DNA of 7,002 nucleotides from JANQRV01 sp964533785 (GTDB taxonomy: Bacteria > Bacteroidota > Bacteroidia > Chitinophagales > Saprospiraceae), in contig CAZHNG010000346.1 of the NCBI GenBank assembly GCA_964533785.1, forward strand, positions 1-7,002, written 5' to 3'. Position numbers and translations under genes: made by a program. The notes under the pieces are model-generated. The model did not search any database, was not told the DNA's origin, and was given only the letters and a program-made list of their open reading frames with translations. Position 1 is the stretch's first letter. Each line of letters opens with the position of its first letter. Of this stretch, positions 6,204 to 7,002 are shown one piece after another.

Positions 6204-7002
6204 ATGAAAAGACAACTTCTACTTGCCTTATCAGCAATGTTAGTAGTCTTTGGACTGAATGCTCAAAAGAGTGGCGTAAGCTACACGGATGAGAATTACA
6301 CTCCAAGTGATGCTAATGTTGAATCTAGCCTTACCATCAATTCTTCGGATGGTGCCTCTATTGCCTTAGAAAGCCAAGATGCCTTGGTTACTTGCACGGG
6401 TGATAATATTGCTGTTTTCGAAGATTTTTCCAACAACCTCATCGGTCCTAATTTTGTATCAGGCTGCGGCCCTGTTATTGACAGCGAAGTAGCTGATGCT
6501 TGTTTTCCTGAAGGTGGTGTTGAAGATGGTTTTACCATTAGAAATATTGACAATGGTGACGGTGTCGATGAGCTAGTGATCCTTACCACTGGCTTTTTGG
6601 GTGTGCCAGCTGACTACGTTGGTCCGAACCTGTTTGCAGATGACATGACGATTTCTTTTGACAACCCTTCCGAACAAGTACAGTTTGACCTTATCGGTGA
6701 TCCTGGCGATGTCGTAGATGTCGAAGTGTATGATGCCAATGACAATTTATTGGTGGCTGCTACGGTAAATTTACCGGGTTTAAGTCTTCCAACGACTGTA
6801 ACCGTTACTGCTGTAGGAAATATCATCGATAGAATAGATATTCTCGACAATAGCCCTTTTGCGGGACAACTAGTTAGTAACCTTTCTTTCTGCGCTCCTC
6901 CTCCCTGTGTAACTTTCTTTGACGTTACGGCGGAGTTTGGTGCCAATACACAGGTAATTGTAGGTGGTGAGTTTGCTGCTAACGCAGACTTCGATCTTCC
7001 TG
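6204..7002 (+). CDS. Secreted multidomain protein, N-terminal part (cut by window edge)
   Basis: The frame is open for 266 codons from the ATG at 6204 to the window end without a stop, so the gene is longer than shown. Residues 1-20 form a signal peptide (MKRQ, hydrophobic 5-18, cleavage likely after LNA). A low-complexity polar stretch follows (22-58), then a beta-sandwich-like domain at about 68-231. This has CF at 100-101, an IDNGDGVDE acidic loop at 115-123, MTISFDNP at 148-155, VDVEVYDANDNLL at 171-183 and a closing NLSFC at 226-230, a layout common in extracellular carbohydrate-binding or 'choice-of-anchor' type domains. A new domain seems to start near 235 after a Pro-rich linker (APPPC, 231-235). 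Five cysteines are visible (64, 88, 100, 230, 235). Context and signal peptide suggest T9SS cargo, but the C-terminus that would prove it is outside the window. It has its own promoter at 6126 and is separated from the previous gene by a terminator. Confidence 0.88.
   Translation, partial: MKRQLLLALSAMLVVFGLNAQKSGVSYTDENYTPSDANVESSLTINSSDGASIALESQDALVTCTGDNIAVFEDFSNNLIGPNFVSGCGPVIDSEVADACFPEGGVEDGFTIRNIDNGDGVDELVILTTGFLGVPADYVGPNLFADDMTISFDNPSEQVQFDLIGDPGDVVDVEVYDANDNLLVAATVNLPGLSLPTTVTVTAVGNIIDRIDILDNSPFAGQLVSNLSFCAPPPCVTFFDVTAEFGANTQVIVGGEFAANADFDLP

Noticed and set aside
6296..6946. Two minus-strand ORFs at 6296-6589 and 6614-6946
   Set aside because: The + strand frame from 6204 is open through both, has a signal peptide and a good promoter; the minus products are low-complexity Ser/Thr/Pro-rich shadows.

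Overview
The window reads as chromosomal DNA of a member of the Bacteroidota, probably a gliding or marine lineage such as the Saprospiria; the phylum is well supported, the lower rank is a guess. Reasons: a type IX secretion (T9SS) C-terminal sorting domain, an array of SprB-type adhesin repeats, A-rich stretches instead of Shine-Dalgarno sequences before the starts, and a promoter of the Bacteroidota form (TTTG, 17 bp, TAnnTTTG). All four confident genes lie on the + strand and all four products begin with a secretion signal, so this is a cell-surface/export locus.

Left part (1-1627): two adjacent genes (235-765 and 970-1452) encode small secreted paralogs of an uncharacterised beta-rich family. 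The first carries a cysteine-rich insertion that the second lacks. Both sides of the second gene hold non-coding arrays built from a 7-bp unit of the form AGAnnnn. One is a perfectly phased direct array of nine units (827-889). The other is an inverted pair of arrays that can fold into a 32-position hairpin (1458-1548). A Rho-independent terminator at 1591-1627 closes this block.

Middle part (1628-5943): a 332-bp AT-rich spacer holds one doubtful small minus-strand ORF. It is followed by a 1327-residue surface protein with a signal peptide, twelve SprB-type repeats of about 75 residues, an Ig-like region, a PKD domain, a pre-sorting domain carrying an acidic DxDxDG-type insertion, and a T9SS sorting domain that looks like type A. 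A terminator hairpin follows at 5983-6031.

Right part (6032-7002): a clear Bacteroidota promoter (6126-6154) precedes the start of another secreted protein (6204 onward), which is cut by the window edge.

I see no complete new system. The most unusual items are the heptamer arrays around the second small gene, the Cys-rich insertion in the first small protein, and the acidic insertion next to the sorting domain of the adhesin-like protein.
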